From Anaerolineaceae bacterium (GTDB lineage Bacteria; Chloroflexota; Anaerolineae; Anaerolineales; Anaerolineaceae), in contig DOEX01000165.1 of NCBI GenBank assembly GCA_003532515.1, forward strand, positions 1 through 6,976: a stretch of 6,976 nt of DNA. The letters are read 5' to 3'. This document shows positions 6,726 through 6,976 of this stretch, piece after piece; position 1 is the first letter of the stretch, and each line of letters opens with the position of its first letter. The position numbers and the translations under genes were made by a program. The notes under the pieces were generated by a model. It was not told the DNA's origin. It saw nothing but the letters and a program-made list of their open reading frames with translations, and searched no databases.

Positions 6726-6976
6726 ATGGAAAAAGGTAACTATCAGAAAAAATCGTCCGATCGAATTTACGTAACAGGTCACATCAATCCGGATACTGAC
6801 TCGATTGCCTCCGCGATTGGTTATGCCTGGTTGCTCAGTGAACGCGATGGTGAACCAACGGTTGCCAGTCGAGCTGGTGCGGTTAATATGCAAACCTCGT
6901 TTGTGTTGAAGACTCTCGGAATGGAGCCGCCTTTGTTACTGACGGATGCCAGCCCACGCTTCGATTCGGTCATGCG
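6726..6976 (+). CDS. DHH-family Mn-dependent inorganic pyrophosphatase, N-terminal part
   Basis: First 83 codons of a gene that continues past the right edge. After a short lysine-rich start, the protein reads RIYVTGHINPDTDSIASAIGYAW, with the class II pyrophosphatase / DHH metal-binding pattern HxNPDxDS at residues 19-26 (His19, Asp23 and Asp25 as expected Mn2+ ligands). A following SRAGAVNMQTSFVLKTLGMEPP segment (49-69) and LLTDASPRFDSVM (71-83) resemble the part leading into CBS domains in the long regulatory forms (about 430-550 residues), so a CBS-containing, nucleotide-regulated pyrophosphatase is more likely than the short form of about 310. It would hydrolyse PPi in the cytosol. ATG 6726 lies 7 bases after the preceding stop with only a weak GTGAG (6715-6719). 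A related DHH phosphoesterase (nanoRNase type) is a less likely alternative. Confidence 0.85.
   Translation, partial: MEKGNYQKKSSDRIYVTGHINPDTDSIASAIGYAWLLSERDGEPTVASRAGAVNMQTSFVLKTLGMEPPLLLTDASPRFDSVM

Noticed and set aside
6700..6730. Possible terminator or promoter between the hydroxylase and pyrophosphatase genes
   Set aside because: Only 7 bases separate the genes and no stem-loop with a T-run or paired -35/-10 elements is visible.

Overview
The window is a dense block of six plus-strand genes with almost no non-coding DNA. In order they are: a nearly complete cofD (its first few codons lie before base 1), cofC, a luciferase-like (LLM) flavin/F420-type oxidoreductase of the methylene-H4MPT reductase (Mer) type, a small hotdog thioesterase, the FAD-domain subunit of a xanthine-oxidase-family molybdenum hydroxylase, its fused [2Fe-2S]/molybdenum catalytic subunit, and the start of a DHH-family manganese-dependent inorganic pyrophosphatase that runs off the right edge. 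(Counting the two partial genes this makes seven reading frames.) Four of the six junctions are stop/start overlaps (ATGA, TAATG, an 8-base overlap, ATGA). The other two gaps are 15 and 7 bases. This is the layout of one translationally coupled operon. No RNA gene, mobile element, CRISPR array or clear terminator is visible, and no stretch over 300 bases lacks a gene.

The organism is most likely a bacterium that makes coenzyme F420. Shine-Dalgarno sites, operon overlaps, roughly balanced base composition, separate cofC and cofD genes, and a DHH-type pyrophosphatase fit an anaerobic Chloroflexota (Anaerolineae-like) lineage. That placement is an inference from gene content, not proof; an actinobacterium seems less likely from the base composition, and an archaeon cannot be strictly excluded.

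Functionally the left third makes F420: CofC activates a phospho-acid (2-phospholactate, phosphoenolpyruvate or phosphoglycerate) with GTP, and CofD transfers it to Fo. The LLM oxidoreductase right behind them is a plausible F420 user. The right half encodes a molybdenum hydroxylase whose two-gene layout (FAD subunit of about 260 residues plus fused Fe-S/Mo subunit of about 970) and sequence match the E. coli YgfM/XdhD type and the related selenium-dependent xanthine dehydrogenase group, not the classic three-gene coxMSL layout. All eight Fe-S cysteines and the catalytic glutamate are present. However, the flavin-binding loops of the FAD subunit are altered, and the residue that contacts purines in bovine xanthine oxidase is Gln, not Glu, so neither the substrate nor the electron acceptor can be assumed.

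The most interesting points are the physical coupling of F420 synthesis to a molybdenum hydroxylase, the possibly flavin-deficient FAD subunit, and the open question of what the LLM enzyme and thioesterase do in the same transcript.
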